A DNA stretch of 64,000 nt from Curtobacterium sp. MCSS17_007 (lineage in GTDB: Bacteria > Actinomycetota > Actinomycetes > Actinomycetales > Microbacteriaceae). The stretch covers positions 1,984,001 to 2,048,000 of the forward strand of contig NZ_CP126257.1 in the NCBI RefSeq assembly GCF_003234175.2, in the 5' to 3' direction. This document shows, in pieces, positions 51,534 to 61,948 of the stretch (position 1 is the first letter of the stretch; each line of letters opens with the position of its first letter). The notes under the pieces are model-generated. The model was not told the DNA's origin. It made no database searches and was given only the letters and a program-made list of their open reading frames with translations. Position numbers and translations under genes: made by a program.

Positions 51534-51737
51534 TCAGACGTCGGCGACCTTGCGGCCCTTGTACTCCATGTACAGGGCGGTGCCGGCCGAGTCCTCGACG
51601 ACCTTCGCGCGGTGCGGGAGGCTGTAGGTGACCTTGCCGTTCTCGATCGTCTTCACGAGCTGGACCGGCGCGGCCTTCCACTGCGAACGACGGGCGTGCG
51701 TGTTGGCACGGGACTGCTTGCGCTTGGGAACGGCCAT
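51534..51737 (-). CDS. rpmF: Ribosomal protein L32
   Basis: A 67-residue protein with the L32 start [20 protein letters not shown]. No cysteines are present, so this is the zinc-independent (C-minus) form. AAAGAGAACC precedes the ATG. The order DUF177-rpmF is nearly universal. Confidence 0.95.
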   Translation of the reverse strand: MAVPKRKQSRANTHARRSQWKAAPVQLVKTIENGKVTYSLPHRAKVVEDSAGTALYMEYKGRKVADV

Positions 51738-51780
51738 GGTGGTTCTCTTTCGGTTGGTCGGTGGTCAGGGTCGAGGTGCG

Positions 51781-52368
51781 TCAGGCCGTGCGGCCGTCGC
51801 CCTCGGGGCTCTGGGTGGGGGTGCTGTCGTCGGTGTCGGTGCCGGCCCCCTGGAAGCCGCTCAGGGCGGCCCAGCGCGGGTCCAGGACCTCACGAGGAGC
51901 GACCTCGCCGAGGTCGGCCAGCCGCTCGCCCGTGACGGGGTCGAGGCCGGGGCAGTCCGGTCGGCAGACCGGCTGGAACGGCAGCGACAGCACCACCGCA
52001 TCTCGAACGACCGGTTCACAATCCACGTGGTCATCGTGAACGAAGAAGTCGAAATCCTCCGAGGCATCATACGCGAACAGCTCGGCGAAGTCGACCTCGA
52101 CCGGTTCGCTGATGTCGATGAGGCAGCGCGAGCACTCCCCCGTCGCCTCTGCCGACGCGTGGCCGGACACGAGGACCCCCTCGTGCAGGCCCTCGAGCTT
52201 GACGTCCAGGTGGAGCACCGAGCCCTCGCGCACGGCGATCACGCCGGCGCCCATCGCGTCCGGCACCTCGACGTCGAGCGAGTGCTCGCGCATCTCGCCC
52301 GGCCGGTGCGCGAGGTCGCGCACGCGCAGGGCGTAGGGGCTGTTCACGGGGGAAGACACGATCGTCAA
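51781..52368 (-). CDS. DUF177 (YceD-like) rRNA-associated protein
   Basis: A 195-residue protein with the DUF177 core (ASAEATGECSRCLIDISEPV and the paired cysteines CRPDCPGLDP). YceD proteins are linked to 23S rRNA accumulation and are encoded directly upstream of rpmF, as here. The start is TTG 52368 or GTG 52359; both give similar products. A disordered acidic C-terminal tail follows. Confidence 0.88.
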   Translation of the reverse strand: MTIVSSPVNSPYALRVRDLAHRPGEMREHSLDVEVPDAMGAGVIAVREGSVLHLDVKLEGLHEGVLVSGHASAEATGECSRCLIDISEPVEVDFAELFAYDASEDFDFFVHDDHVDCEPVVRDAVVLSLPFQPVCRPDCPGLDPVTGERLADLGEVAPREVLDPRWAALSGFQGAGTDTDDSTPTQSPEGDGRTA

Positions 52369-52417
52369 GCCTAGCGCGATCCGGTCGGTACGTCGAGGAC
52401 GCCCGGGACGCGGCGTG

Positions 52418-52912
52418 TCAGTGGCCGAGGTGCTCCGCGAGCGCGTCGGCGACCGCGCGCGGGACGTAGGGCGTGACGTCGCCGCCGAGGGTCGCGACCT
52501 GGCGGATGAGCGAACTGGACACGTGGGCCCGCGACGCCTCGGGCAGGAGGAACACCGTCTCGACGTCGGCGAGGTGCCGGTTCATGATCGCCATCGGCGT
52601 CTCGTAGGCGACGTCCTCCCCCGACCGGACGCCCTTGACGAGCACACCCGCACCGACCCGGCGGCAGTAGTCCACGAGCAGACCGGACGTCCACTCCCCC
52701 ACCCGCACGGTGTCGGCCACGCCGGTCTCCGTCAACGACTGCTGGATCAGCCGCACCCGGTCCGCCGCGGCGAACATGGCCGGCTGCTTGTCGGGGTTGT
52801 GCACGACGAGCACGTGCACCTCGTCGAACAGCCGCGCGGCGCGGCCGATGACGTCGAGGTGCCCGAGCGTGACGGGATCGAAGGAGCCGGGGACGACCGC
52901 GATCTGAGCCAT
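52418..52912 (-). CDS. coaD: Phosphopantetheine adenylyltransferase
   Basis: A 164-residue enzyme of CoA synthesis. The nucleotidyl-transferase motifs [15 protein letters not shown] and [20 protein letters not shown] are present. ATG at 52912 chosen by alignment; the much longer open frame upstream belongs to a shadow of recG. Lies just downstream of recG. Confidence 0.95.
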   Translation of the reverse strand: MAQIAVVPGSFDPVTLGHLDVIGRAARLFDEVHVLVVHNPDKQPAMFAAADRVRLIQQSLTETGVADTVRVGEWTSGLLVDYCRRVGAGVLVKGVRSGEDVAYETPMAIMNRHLADVETVFLLPEASRAHVSSSLIRQVATLGGDVTPYVPRAVADALAEHLGH

Positions 52913-52938
52913 GCCCGTCACGCTACCGGGCGCGCTCG

Positions 52939-55191
52939 TCAGTTCTTGCCGAGGAACGCGGCGTCCGACTCGTCGAGCCGACGGGCCAGGGCCTCGCGCA
53001 GGGCGGGGTGGTCCCGCAGCTCGGGGTCCGGACCGAGGACCCGCTCGGCCTCGCCCCGTGCGTCGACGATGAGGTCGGCGTGCTCCACGACCCGCAGCAG
53101 GTTGAGCGAGGACCGACCGCCCGACTGCCGCTCGCCGAGGACGTCGCCCTCGCGCCGGAGCTCGAGGTCGACGCGCGCGAGCTCGAAGCCGTCGTCGGAC
53201 GCCGCGACCGCGTCGACCCGTTCGCGGGCGGTCGTCTCCGGCTCCGCCGTGGTGACGAGCAGGCACACCCCGGCGTACTGCCCACGACCGATGCGCCCGC
53301 GCAGCTGGTGGAGTTGGGACACCCCGAACCGGTCGGCGTCGAGCACCGCCATCATCGACGCGTTCGGCACGTCCACGCCGACCTCGATCACGGTCGTCGC
53401 GACGAGCACGTCGACGTCGCCCGAGGCGAAGGAGGTCATCACGCGGTCCTTCTCCTCCGCCGTCATCCGGCCGTGCAGCACCTCGATCCGCCGACCCTGC
53501 AGGACCGGCATCGCCCGCATCCGCTCGGCCGTCGCCAGCACCGTCGCCGGAGCGCGCCCGGGCACGCCGTCGCCGACGTCCGGGGGGTCCTGCCCGTCGA
53601 CCGGCGCGGTCCCGTCGTCCTCGGCGTGGGCGTCGTCGATCGCGGGACAGACGACGAACGCCTGGCGCCCGGCGGCGAGTTCCTCTGCCATCCGGGACCA
53701 GATGCGTCCTTCCCACCCGGGGTGCTCGGCGAGGCCGACCGCGAAGGTCTCGACCCCCGCACGGCCCGAGGGCAGCCCCGTGATCGTGGAGACGTCGAGG
53801 TCGCCGAACACCGTCATCGCGACCGTGCGCGGGATCGGCGTCGCGGTGAGGACGAGCACGTGCGGCGGCGTCGAACCCTTCGTGCGGAGGGCCTCGCGCT
53901 GCTCCACCCCGAAACGGTGCTGCTCGTCGACGACGACCAGACCGAGCTCGGCGAAGTCCACCCGGTCGCCGAGGAGCGCGTGGGTGCCGACGACGAGCCG
54001 TGAGCTGCCGGACGCCGCCGCGAGCAGGGCGCGCCGACGCTCGTCGGTCGACTGCGACCCGGTGAGGATGACCGGCCGGAGCTCCGCGGCCAGGTCCGGC
54101 CCGAGGAACTTCACGATCGAGCGGAGGTGCTGGGCGGCGAGCACCTCGGTCGGGGCGATGAGCGCCGACTGCCCGCCGGACTCGGCGACCGTGAGCATCG
54201 CCCGGATCGCCACGAGGGTCTTGCCGGAGCCGACCTCGCCCTGCACGAGGCGGTGCATCGGCCAGTCCCCGGCCAGGTCGTGCGCGATCTCGGCCCCGAC
54301 GGCCTGCTGATCGTCGGTCAGGGTGAACGGCAGTGCGGCGTCGAAGCGCTCGAGGATCCCACCGGGCGAGACCGTCCGCGAGGTCGCCGCGGTCGCTCGC
54401 GCCGCCATGCGCCGCTGTACGAGGGCGGTCTGCAGGACGAACGCCTCGCGGTAGCGCAGGGCGTCCTGCGCGCGCTTGAAGTCGGCGACCTTCTCCGGGC
54501 GGTGCAGGAGTTCGAGTGCCCGGCGGAACGGCACCAGGCCGAGTCGGGTCCGGACGGGTGCCGGGATCGGGTCGGGCAGGTCCGGCAGGGTGTCGAGGAC
54601 GACGGCGACGGCCTTGGCGATCTGCCACGAGGTCAACGAGGCCGTCGCCGGGTAGATCGGGATCGGCTGCCGCGACCAGCGGATGGCCTCTTCGTCCTCG
54701 GGGTCGGCGGTGGCCCTCGGGTCGTCGCGGTCGAACAGCTCGTAGTCGGGGTGGGCGAGCTGACGGGCACCGCGGTAGTCGCTGACCTTGCCGGCGAAGA
54801 TCCCCCGGGCGCCGGGGACCAGGTCCTTCGTCCGCCACCCCTGGTTGAAGAACGTCAGCGTCAGCAGGCCCTTGCCGTCGCCGATCTTCGCTTCGAGGAT
54901 CGACCCCCGGCGGGCGCGCATGGTCCGCTCGCGCACGTCGATCACCTCGGCCACGATCGTCACCGACTCTCCGATGGCGAGCGAGTCGAGGGCGGTCAGT
55001 GCACCGCGTTCCGCGTACCGTCGCGGCGCGTGCTCGAGGAACTCGCCGACGGTGCGGTAGCCGAACGCCTTCTCGATCGCCTTCGCCGTCCGTCCGCCGA
55101 GCACGCCGGCCAGCCGGGCGTCGAGGGGTGCGGGACCGAGGTCGGGCCGCACCGGCGGGGCCGCGGTGTCGGGGGCGTCGGAGGTGACCAC
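52939..55191 (-). CDS. recG: ATP-dependent DNA helicase RecG
   Basis: A 750-residue helicase that remodels stalled forks. An N-terminal wedge domain, then helicase domain 1 with [16 protein letters not shown] and [14 protein letters not shown] (DEQH box), and domain 2 with [20 protein letters not shown] and [12 protein letters not shown] start at 55191. It ends 26 bases before coaD. Confidence 0.95.
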   Translation of the reverse strand: MVTSDAPDTAAPPVRPDLGPAPLDARLAGVLGGRTAKAIEKAFGYRTVGEFLEHAPRRYAERGALTALDSLAIGESVTIVAEVIDVRERTMRARRGSILEAKIGDGKGLLTLTFFNQGWRTKDLVPGARGIFAGKVSDYRGARQLAHPDYELFDRDDPRATADPEDEEAIRWSRQPIPIYPATASLTSWQIAKAVAVVLDTLPDLPDPIPAPVRTRLGLVPFRRALELLHRPEKVADFKRAQDALRYREAFVLQTALVQRRMAARATAATSRTVSPGGILERFDAALPFTLTDDQQAVGAEIAHDLAGDWPMHRLVQGEVGSGKTLVAIRAMLTVAESGGQSALIAPTEVLAAQHLRSIVKFLGPDLAAELRPVILTGSQSTDERRRALLAAASGSSRLVVGTHALLGDRVDFAELGLVVVDEQHRFGVEQREALRTKGSTPPHVLVLTATPIPRTVAMTVFGDLDVSTITGLPSGRAGVETFAVGLAEHPGWEGRIWSRMAEELAAGRQAFVVCPAIDDAHAEDDGTAPVDGQDPPDVGDGVPGRAPATVLATAERMRAMPVLQGRRIEVLHGRMTAEEKDRVMTSFASGDVDVLVATTVIEVGVDVPNASMMAVLDADRFGVSQLHQLRGRIGRGQYAGVCLLVTTAEPETTARERVDAVAASDDGFELARVDLELRREGDVLGERQSGGRSSLNLLRVVEHADLIVDARGEAERVLGPDPELRDHPALREALARRLDESDAAFLGKN

Positions 55192-55304
55192 GCGACCACG
55201 GTACCGGGCGCGTCCGACGCACCGGGCGCCTCCCGACCGGCCTGTGCAGGGCGCACCGGCGACGGACGCCCCGGGGGCTGCGTCCGCGCCGCTACGGTGT
55301 CAGC

Positions 55305-55865
55305 ATGACCCGCATCATCGCCGGTGCCGCCGGCTCCACCGCGCTCCGCGTGCCGAAGTCGGGCACGCGGCCGACGAGCGACCGTGTGCGCGAGGCCCTG
55401 TTCTCGTCGCTCGAGGCGCGGGGACTCGTCGACGACGCCGCCGTCGCCGACCTGTACGCGGGGACGGGTGCGCTCGGGCTCGAGGCGGCCTCGCGCGGCG
55501 CCGTCGAGGTCGTGCTCGTCGACCGGGCCGCCCCCGCCGCACAGGCGTGCCGTGCGAACGCCAAGGCCGTGCAGCAGCGTGTCCCCGGGGTGCGCATCGA
55601 CGTGCAGCCGCAGCCGGCGCTCGGGTACCTCCGGAGCACCGTGCGGACGTTCGACCTGGTGTTCGTCGACCCGCCGTACGACGTGGCCGAGCAGGAGATC
55701 GCCGACGTCCTCGAGGCGCTCGTCCCGCGCCTCACCGCCGGTGCCGTCGTCGTGGTCGAGCGCAGCAAGCGCTCACCGGAGCCGACGTGGCCGGTCGGGC
55801 TCGAGCCGTTCAGCAAGCGCAGCTACGGCGAGACCGTGGCGTGGGAAGCCGTCACCGCGTCCTGA
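55305..55865 (+). CDS. rsmD: 16S rRNA (guanine-966-N2)-methyltransferase
   Basis: A 186-residue SAM enzyme. Motif I DLYAGTGALGLEAASRG, the catalytic DPPYD and the N-terminal MTRIIAGAAGSTALRVPKSG are family-typical. Divergent from recG and convergent with thiL. A partial, decayed copy of the convergent-gene hairpin (GGGAGGCCCGGTGC at about 55882) follows its stop. Confidence 0.94.
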   Translation: MTRIIAGAAGSTALRVPKSGTRPTSDRVREALFSSLEARGLVDDAAVADLYAGTGALGLEAASRGAVEVVLVDRAAPAAQACRANAKAVQQRVPGVRIDVQPQPALGYLRSTVRTFDLVFVDPPYDVAEQEIADVLEALVPRLTAGAVVVVERSKRSPEPTWPVGLEPFSKRSYGETVAWEAVTAS

Positions 55866-55908
55866 CACGGACACCGGAGCAGCCGGGAGGCCCGGTGCGG
55901 CCCCGACG

Positions 55909-56907
55909 TCAGCCCGCTGCGCCGTCCCAGTCGGCGTAGGGGTCCCAACCGGTCGTCGGGACCGGCTGCCCGCCTCGGACCAGGTCAGCGTCGCCGCGGG
56001 CGACGACGACCCCGACCCGGCGGAAGCCGCCGGGCAGGGCGACGTCCGGCGGGAAGGTCGCGAGCAGGCCGTGGTCCTCGCCGCCGTGGAGGGCGACCGG
56101 GTCCAGGTCGACCGCGGGGTCGTCCGCGCGGTCGAGTGCCAGCGTCACGCCGCTGGCGCGCGCGAGCCGACCGGCGTCGATCGCCAGGCCGTCCGACAGG
56201 TCGAGCATCGCGGTCGCGCCGGCGGCGGCCGCGACCGGACCGTCGGCGACCGGCGGCACCGGGCGACGCTGCCGATCGACGTCCGGGTCGGCGTCAGCGC
56301 CGCTCGCCACCGTCGCCGCCCGCGACGGCTCCCCCTGCTCGTCGACGCCGTCGCGGAACAGCCGGGCGAGGCCGCGCGCCGCTCGCCCGAGCTCCCCGGA
56401 GACCGCGAGGACGTCGCCGGCGCGAGCACCGGAGCGGAGCACGGCGGTCCGGCCACCGAGGTCGCCGAAGGCCGTCACCGTGACCGTGAAGGTCGCCGAG
56501 GTCGACAGGTCCCCGCCGACCACGCCGCAGCCCGGCGAGAGCGCTTCCACGGCGGCCCGCACCCCGTCCGCGAAGGACTCGAGCACCGCGACGGGGGTGT
56601 CCTGCGGCGCCGCGAGGGCGATCACGAGGCCGCTCGGTGTGGCCCCCATCGCTGCGACGTCGGACAGGTTCGTCGCGGCTGCCTTCCACCCGACGTCCGA
56701 GGGCGAGGACCACGCCCACCGGAAGTCCGGGCCGTGGACCATCATGTCGGTCGTCACGACGAACCGGCCGTCCGGGGCAGCGACGACGGCACAGTCGTCC
56801 CCGGGCCCGAGCAGGGGCGTGCCGGCGGGCAGGCGGCGGACGATGCGGTCGAGGACGACGAGCTCCCCGCACTCGCCCACGGTCGGTCCGGTCCAGGCGT
56901 CGTCCAT
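55909..56907 (-). CDS. thiL: Thiamine-monophosphate kinase
   Basis: A 332-residue enzyme making thiamine diphosphate. Motifs: LLGPGDDCAVVAAPDG, MVHGPDFRW, NLSDVAAMGATP and MLDLSDGLAIDAGRL. Start is ATG 56907 (or GTG 56916). A Val/Ala/Asp-rich insertion around residues 205-225 (SGADADPDVDRQRRPVP) is unusual for the family. Divergent from the DUF3515 lipoprotein gene. Confidence 0.92.
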   Translation of the reverse strand: MDDAWTGPTVGECGELVVLDRIVRRLPAGTPLLGPGDDCAVVAAPDGRFVVTTDMMVHGPDFRWAWSSPSDVGWKAAATNLSDVAAMGATPSGLVIALAAPQDTPVAVLESFADGVRAAVEALSPGCGVVGGDLSTSATFTVTVTAFGDLGGRTAVLRSGARAGDVLAVSGELGRAARGLARLFRDGVDEQGEPSRAATVASGADADPDVDRQRRPVPPVADGPVAAAAGATAMLDLSDGLAIDAGRLARASGVTLALDRADDPAVDLDPVALHGGEDHGLLATFPPDVALPGGFRRVGVVVARGDADLVRGGQPVPTTGWDPYADWDGAAG

Positions 56908-56941
56908 CTCGTCCACGTCCGCAACGGTAGCCTGGACGTCG

Positions 56942-57427
56942 ATGGACACCGTGCGCCGACCCCTCCGCTGGACCGCGATCGCGGGCGTCGTCGTGGCCCT
57001 CGCCGCCGGCCTGACCGGGTGCACGAACGCCGTGTCGATGGCCCCCGCGCCGTCAGCCGACACCGCCGCGTGCGCCGCCGTGCAGGTCCGACTGCCCGAG
57101 GTGGTCGGGAACGACCTGCGGCTGCGCAACACGAACGCGCAGTCGACCGCCGCGTGGGGCGACCCGGCCGCAGCGCTGTACCACTGCGGTGTCGCCGCCC
57201 CGACGGTGTCCGACCTGCCGTGCTTCAGCCAGGGCGGCGTCGACTGGATCCGTGACGACCGCGGTGACCGCGTCGTCTACACGACGTTCGGTCGCTCCCC
57301 CGCGGTGCAGGTCGTCATCGACTCGACGACGACCACGAACCAGGTCGTCCAGGACCTGTCCGACGTCGTGTCGACGCTGCCGGAGGACGGACACCGCTGC
57401 CTCGACCCCTCGGACGTCCAGGGCTGA
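56942..57427 (+). CDS. DUF3515 lipoprotein
   Basis: A 161-residue predicted lipoprotein: basic start, hydrophobic signal (residues ~11-24) and lipobox LTGC with Cys27. The rest matches actinobacterial DUF3515 (CAAVQVRLPEVVG and three further cysteines). Always near thiL or ddl; the function is unknown. Exported and lipid-anchored by prediction. Confidence 0.88.
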   Translation: MDTVRRPLRWTAIAGVVVALAAGLTGCTNAVSMAPAPSADTAACAAVQVRLPEVVGNDLRLRNTNAQSTAAWGDPAAALYHCGVAAPTVSDLPCFSQGGVDWIRDDRGDRVVYTTFGRSPAVQVVIDSTTTTNQVVQDLSDVVSTLPEDGHRCLDPSDVQG

Positions 57428-57477
57428 CGACCGCGCGCGGTGCCCAGCGACCGCGGCGCGCGACGTCGAGCCGGACG

Positions 57478-58626
57478 TCAGCGGACGGCGCTGCGGCCCA
57501 GCTCGATGAGCTCGGTGACGAGCTCGCCGTAGGACACCCCGGACGCGGCCCAGCAACGCGGGTACATCGACAGCGGGGTGAACCCCGGCATGGTGTTGAC
57601 CTCGTTGACGACGAAGCCGTCGTCGGTCAGGAAGCAGTCGACGCGGGCGAGCCCGGCACCGCCGATGGCCTCGAACGCCCGGGCACCGATCGACCGGATC
57701 GCCTCGGTCTCGTCCTCGGTGAGCGGTGCGGGGCACAGGAGCGCCTCGTCGCCGCCGAGGTACTTCGAGGCGAAGTCGTAGAAGCCGTCCTCTGCGACGA
57801 CGATCTCGCCGGGCAGGCTCGTGCGCGGCACGCCGTCGCGACCCTCGAGCACGGCGACCTCGACCTCGCGACCGACGACCCGCGGCTCGACGATGACCTT
57901 GGAGTCGTGCTCGAACGCCAGGTCCATCGCGGCACCGAGCTGCGCCGGCTCGTCGACGCGGGAGACGCCCATGCTCGACCCGGCACGAGCCGGCTTCACG
58001 AAGAGCGGCCATCCGTGCGCCGCGACGGTCTCGGCGACGCCCACCGGGTCGGCCGCCCACTCGCGGCGCAGCACCGTGGTCCACGGCGCCACGCGCAGGC
58101 CGGCGTGCTCGAGCACGGCCTTCGCGGTGTGCTTGTCCATCGCCAGGGCGCTCGCGAGCACGCCGTCGCCGACGTAGGGCAGACCGGCGACCTCGAGCAT
58201 GCCCTGCACCGTGCCGTCCTCGCCGAACGGGCCGTGGAGGATCGGGAAGACGACGTCGACGTCCGCGATGGTCGTGACGGTGCCGTCCGGGTGCGACACG
58301 ACGAGGTCACGGGTGGCCGGCGACGTCGGGAAGGCCACGCGCGTGCCGTTGTCCGGCACGGTGGGCAGGGCACCGTCGCGGAGCGCCCACTGCGCCGGGT
58401 CGTCGGACTGCAGCGTGAACGCACCGTCCTTCGTGATGCCGATCGGCACGATCTCGTACTCGGCGCGGTCGACCACGTCCATGATCCCGCCGGCGGTCAC
58501 GCAGCTGATCTCGTGCTCGCTCGACCGTCCGCCGAACAGGACGGCGACGGTGGTCGTGGTCGTGGGTGCGCCTTCGGCGATGGTCGGCACGGCGGCCCTC
58601 TCGTGTGTCGGGACCGGACCGGTCAC
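57478..58626 (-). CDS. ddl: D-alanine-D-alanine ligase
   Basis: A 382-residue cell-wall precursor enzyme. VAVLFGGRSSEHEISCVTAG, ATP-grasp lysines in HTAKAVLEHAGLRVAP and VKPARAGSSMGVSRVDE, and the C-terminal FVVNEVNTMPGFTPLSMYP are typical. GTG start at 58626 overlaps the gpsA stop (GTGA). The first ~20 residues are a family-atypical extension. Confidence 0.95.
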   Translation of the reverse strand: MTGPVPTHERAAVPTIAEGAPTTTTTVAVLFGGRSSEHEISCVTAGGIMDVVDRAEYEIVPIGITKDGAFTLQSDDPAQWALRDGALPTVPDNGTRVAFPTSPATRDLVVSHPDGTVTTIADVDVVFPILHGPFGEDGTVQGMLEVAGLPYVGDGVLASALAMDKHTAKAVLEHAGLRVAPWTTVLRREWAADPVGVAETVAAHGWPLFVKPARAGSSMGVSRVDEPAQLGAAMDLAFEHDSKVIVEPRVVGREVEVAVLEGRDGVPRTSLPGEIVVAEDGFYDFASKYLGGDEALLCPAPLTEDETEAIRSIGARAFEAIGGAGLARVDCFLTDDGFVVNEVNTMPGFTPLSMYPRCWAASGVSYGELVTELIELGRSAVR

Positions 58627-59636
58627 TCGCCCTGGGGCTCGTCGGTCTCGGTGAGGTGCGGCGCGATGTTGCGCGGATCGAGCCTACCGGCGAGGACCTC
58701 GGCCACCTGACCGACGATGGGCATGTCGACGCCGTTCGCGGACGCGAGCTCGAGGATCGGCGCCACCGACGCCAGGCCCTCCGCGGTCTGGTTCATCTGG
58801 CGCACGACCTCGTCGAACCGGTACCCCTGCCCGAGCAGCCGCCCGGCGGTGTTGTTCCGCGACAGCGGCGACTGGCAGGTGGCGATGAGGTCCCCCAGTC
58901 CGGCGAGGCCGGCGAGCGTCGAGGGCTGTGCGCCGAGCGACACCGCGAAGTCGGTCATCTCGGCGAGGCCGCGCGTGATGATCGACGCCTTCGTGTTCTC
59001 GCCGTAGCCGACGCCGTCGACGATGCCGATGGCGACCGCGATGAGGTTCTTCAGCACGCCGCCGAACTCGGTGCCGATGACGTCGGTGTTCGTGAAGGAC
59101 CGGAAGTACGGGTTCGTCGCCACCGCGGCGACGGCGGTCGCGGTCTCGAGCGACGTCGACGACACGACGGCGGCGGTGGGCTGCCGGCGAGCGATCTCGA
59201 GCGCGAGGTTCGGGCCGCTCGCGACGGCGATGCGGTCGCGGTCGATGCCGAGGCCCTCGTGCAGGACCTCGCTCATCCGCAGGCCGGTGGCCTTCTCGAC
59301 GCCCTTCATGAGGCTCACCACGGGGATGCCCTCGGGCAGCAGCGGTGCGATCGCGGAGAGGTTCGACCGCAGCGACTGCGACGGCACCGAGACGTACACC
59401 TGCTCGGCGCCGTCGAGCACGGCCGACAGCGAGGTCGACGCCGTCAGCGTGCGCGGCAGGTTGATGCCGGGCAGGTAGTCGGAGTTCCGCTTGGTCTCGG
59501 TGATCTCCCGCGCGACCTCGGGACGGCGCGCCCAGACGACGGTGTCGGCACCGCCCTCGGCGAGCACCTTCGCGAACGTGGTCCCCCAGCTGCCGGCACC
59601 GATCACCGCGACGCGCGGCTTGTCCGTCGACTGCAT
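58623..59636 (-). CDS. gpsA: Glycerol-3-phosphate dehydrogenase (NAD(P)+)
   Basis: A 337-residue enzyme supplying glycerol-3-phosphate for lipids. NAD motif VAVIGAGSWGTTFAKVLAEG and catalytic-lysine regions (FGGVLKNLIAVAIGIVDG) are present. ATG 59636 gives normal length. A TTG at 59735, overlapping the plsC stop with GGAG upstream, would add 33 residues and is a real alternative. Confidence 0.94.
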   Translation of the reverse strand: MQSTDKPRVAVIGAGSWGTTFAKVLAEGGADTVVWARRPEVAREITETKRNSDYLPGINLPRTLTASTSLSAVLDGAEQVYVSVPSQSLRSNLSAIAPLLPEGIPVVSLMKGVEKATGLRMSEVLHEGLGIDRDRIAVASGPNLALEIARRQPTAAVVSSTSLETATAVAAVATNPYFRSFTNTDVIGTEFGGVLKNLIAVAIGIVDGVGYGENTKASIITRGLAEMTDFAVSLGAQPSTLAGLAGLGDLIATCQSPLSRNNTAGRLLGQGYRFDEVVRQMNQTAEGLASVAPILELASANGVDMPIVGQVAEVLAGRLDPRNIAPHLTETDEPQGE

Positions 59637-59727
59637 GACCACGCGGATCGCAGCGGTGTCGACGGCGCCGGGGGCGGCGACGGCGGGGTCCGGGTGGTCG
59701 TCGTGCGGGCGCAGGCCCGGGCGCTCG

Positions 59728-60576
59728 TCACTCAAACTTCCCGGTCTCCTTCTGGTTGTTGGCGGCCGGGTCCCAGCGGGTCGCCGGGGCCTGCTCACCG
59801 CGGAGCTCCTCGAGCAGCTCGGTGATGCGCTGCATGAGCTGGTCGGTCGCCGCGAGCAGGGTCTTCTGGTCCAGCGCCTTCCCGCGGTACGCCGACAGGT
59901 CGACCGGGTCGCCGACGATCACGTCGACGCGCGACGGCGGGAACAGGCGGAGCTTCTTCGAGTACCGCGCCATGATCCGCTGCGTGCCCCAGTGGGCCAT
60001 CGGGATGAGCGGCACGTCGTTCTCGAGCGCGATGCGCACCGCCCCGGTCTTCCCCCGCATCGGCCACAGGTCGGGGTCGCGCGTGAGCGTGCCCTCGGGG
60101 TAGACGATGATGGCCCCGCCCTGCTCGATGACGGACTTCCCGCCGCCGAGCGGGTCGTTCAGCCGCGTGCGACCGGAGCGCTCGACCGGGATCTGCCCCA
60201 TGCCCGCCATGAGCTTGCCGACCACCGGCACCCGGAAGATCGAGGCCTTGGCGAGGAACCGCGGTGCACGGCGGGACAGCCAGACGGCCGTCCCGACCAC
60301 GAGCGGGTCGATGTTCGTGAAGTGGTTCGGCGCGAGCACGAAGGCGCCGCCCTCCGGCAGCCGCTTCGGTCCGTGCCAGTGGTACCTGGCGGTGAAGCGG
60401 AAGACCGGGATCACCACGGATGCGGTGATGCGGAAGGCCGTGTTCAGCTCGCCGCGCCGCCACCGGCGTCCGGGGTTCGGGAGGCCCGTGGTGACGTCCG
60501 TGGCGGCGGCGCGCCGCGTCTCCAGGCCGTCGCCCGCTCCGCTCACCGGGCCGTCACCGCTCGCCGTGCCAGCCAC
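59728..60576 (-). CDS. plsC: 1-acyl-glycerol-3-phosphate acyltransferase
   Basis: A 282-residue membrane-associated acyltransferase. NHFTNIDP contains the H-x4-D catalytic motif, and VYPEGTLTRD the substrate-binding motif. It adds the second acyl chain in phosphatidate synthesis, next to gpsA which makes the precursor. Some members act on other acceptors. GTG start at 60576. Confidence 0.92.
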   Translation of the reverse strand: MAGTASGDGPVSGAGDGLETRRAAATDVTTGLPNPGRRWRRGELNTAFRITASVVIPVFRFTARYHWHGPKRLPEGGAFVLAPNHFTNIDPLVVGTAVWLSRRAPRFLAKASIFRVPVVGKLMAGMGQIPVERSGRTRLNDPLGGGKSVIEQGGAIIVYPEGTLTRDPDLWPMRGKTGAVRIALENDVPLIPMAHWGTQRIMARYSKKLRLFPPSRVDVIVGDPVDLSAYRGKALDQKTLLAATDQLMQRITELLEELRGEQAPATRWDPAANNQKETGKFE

Positions 60577-60580
60577 GCGC

Positions 60581-61948
60581 CTAGCCCGCGAAGTCGAAGT
60601 CGGCGCCGAGCTTGCGGAGCTTCGGGATGAAGTGCTCGTAGCCGCGGCTGATGATGCCGACGTTCGTGATGTGCGACTCGCCCTCGGCGGTCAGCGCCGC
60701 GATGAGGTGGCTGAAGCCGCCGCGCAGGTCGGGGACGCGGACGTTCGCCGCGTGCAGCGGCGTCGGGCCGGTGATGACGGCGGCCTGCTCGAAGGGACGG
60801 CGGGCGACACGGCGGTCGTGGCCGGGGAGCCCCTCCTTGTGCACGACGATGTCGGCACCCATCTCGTTCAGCGCGTCGGTGAAGCCGAAGCGGTTCTCGT
60901 ACACCGTCTCGTGCACGATGCTCGTGCCCTCGGCCTGCGTCAGGGCGACGACGAGCGGCTGCTGCCAGTCGGTCATGAAGCCGGGGTGCACGTCGGTCTC
61001 GACGACGACCGGGCGCAGGACCTCGCGCTCGCGGTAGAAGCGGATGCCGTCCTCCTGGATGTCGAACCCGCCGCCGACCTTGCGGAAGACGTTGAGGAAC
61101 GTCATGAGGTCCTGCTGGTCGGCGCCCTCGACGAAGATGTCGCCGTTGGTGGCGAGCGCGGCGGAGGCCCAGCTGGCGGCCTCGTTGCGGTCGTTGATCG
61201 CGCGGTGCGTGTACCCGCGGAGCGACTCGACGCCCTCGATGAAGATCGTGCGGCTCGGCTCGACCGTGACGATCGCGCCCATCTTCTGCAGGATCGCGAT
61301 GAGGTCCATGATCTCGGGCTCGATCGCGGCGTTGCGCAGTTCGGTGACGCCCTCGGCCAGGACCGACGAGAGCAGGACCTGCTCCGTCGCACCGACGCTC
61401 GGGTACGGCAGCTCGATCTTCGCGCCCTTGAGACCGTCCGGGGCGGTCAGGTGGATGCCGTTGACCTGCTTGTCGACGACCGCGCCCATCGCGCGCAGGG
61501 CGTCGAGGTGGAAGTCGATCGGACGGTCACCGATGCGGCAGCCGCCGAGGTCGGGGATGAAGGCCTCGCCGAGCTTGTGCAGCAGCGGACCGCAGAACAG
61601 GATCGGGATGCGGCTCGAACCCGCGTGGGCGTCGATCTCGGCGAAGTGCGCCGACTCGACGTTCGAGGGATCGAGGATGAGCTCGCCTCGTGCAGGATCG
61701 GTGATGCGCACGCCGTGCACCTCGAGCAGCCCTCGGACCACCTTGACGTCGGAGATGTCCGGGACGTCCTTGAGGATGGACGGGGTGTCACCGAGCAGGG
61801 ACGCCACCATCGCCTTGGTCGCGAGGTTCTTCGCGCCGCGGACCTCGATGCGCCCCACGAGCGGCTTGCCGCCCCGGATGACGATCTCGTCCGACTTGAG
61901 GCCCACGCGGGCCCCTGCGGCAGCTGCGTCCTGTACGAGAGAGTTCAC
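60581..61948 (-). CDS. murA: UDP-N-acetylglucosamine 1-carboxyvinyltransferase
   Basis: A 455-residue enzyme for the first committed step of peptidoglycan synthesis. The active-site cysteine is present in GGCRIGDRPIDFHLDALR (so probably fosfomycin-sensitive), and the N-terminal RGAKNLATKAMVASLLGDTP is typical. It has a slightly longer N-terminus than E. coli MurA. Four bases separate it from plsC. Confidence 0.95.
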   Translation of the reverse strand: MNSLVQDAAAAGARVGLKSDEIVIRGGKPLVGRIEVRGAKNLATKAMVASLLGDTPSILKDVPDISDVKVVRGLLEVHGVRITDPARGELILDPSNVESAHFAEIDAHAGSSRIPILFCGPLLHKLGEAFIPDLGGCRIGDRPIDFHLDALRAMGAVVDKQVNGIHLTAPDGLKGAKIELPYPSVGATEQVLLSSVLAEGVTELRNAAIEPEIMDLIAILQKMGAIVTVEPSRTIFIEGVESLRGYTHRAINDRNEAASWASAALATNGDIFVEGADQQDLMTFLNVFRKVGGGFDIQEDGIRFYREREVLRPVVVETDVHPGFMTDWQQPLVVALTQAEGTSIVHETVYENRFGFTDALNEMGADIVVHKEGLPGHDRRVARRPFEQAAVITGPTPLHAANVRVPDLRGGFSHLIAALTAEGESHITNVGIISRGYEHFIPKLRKLGADFDFAG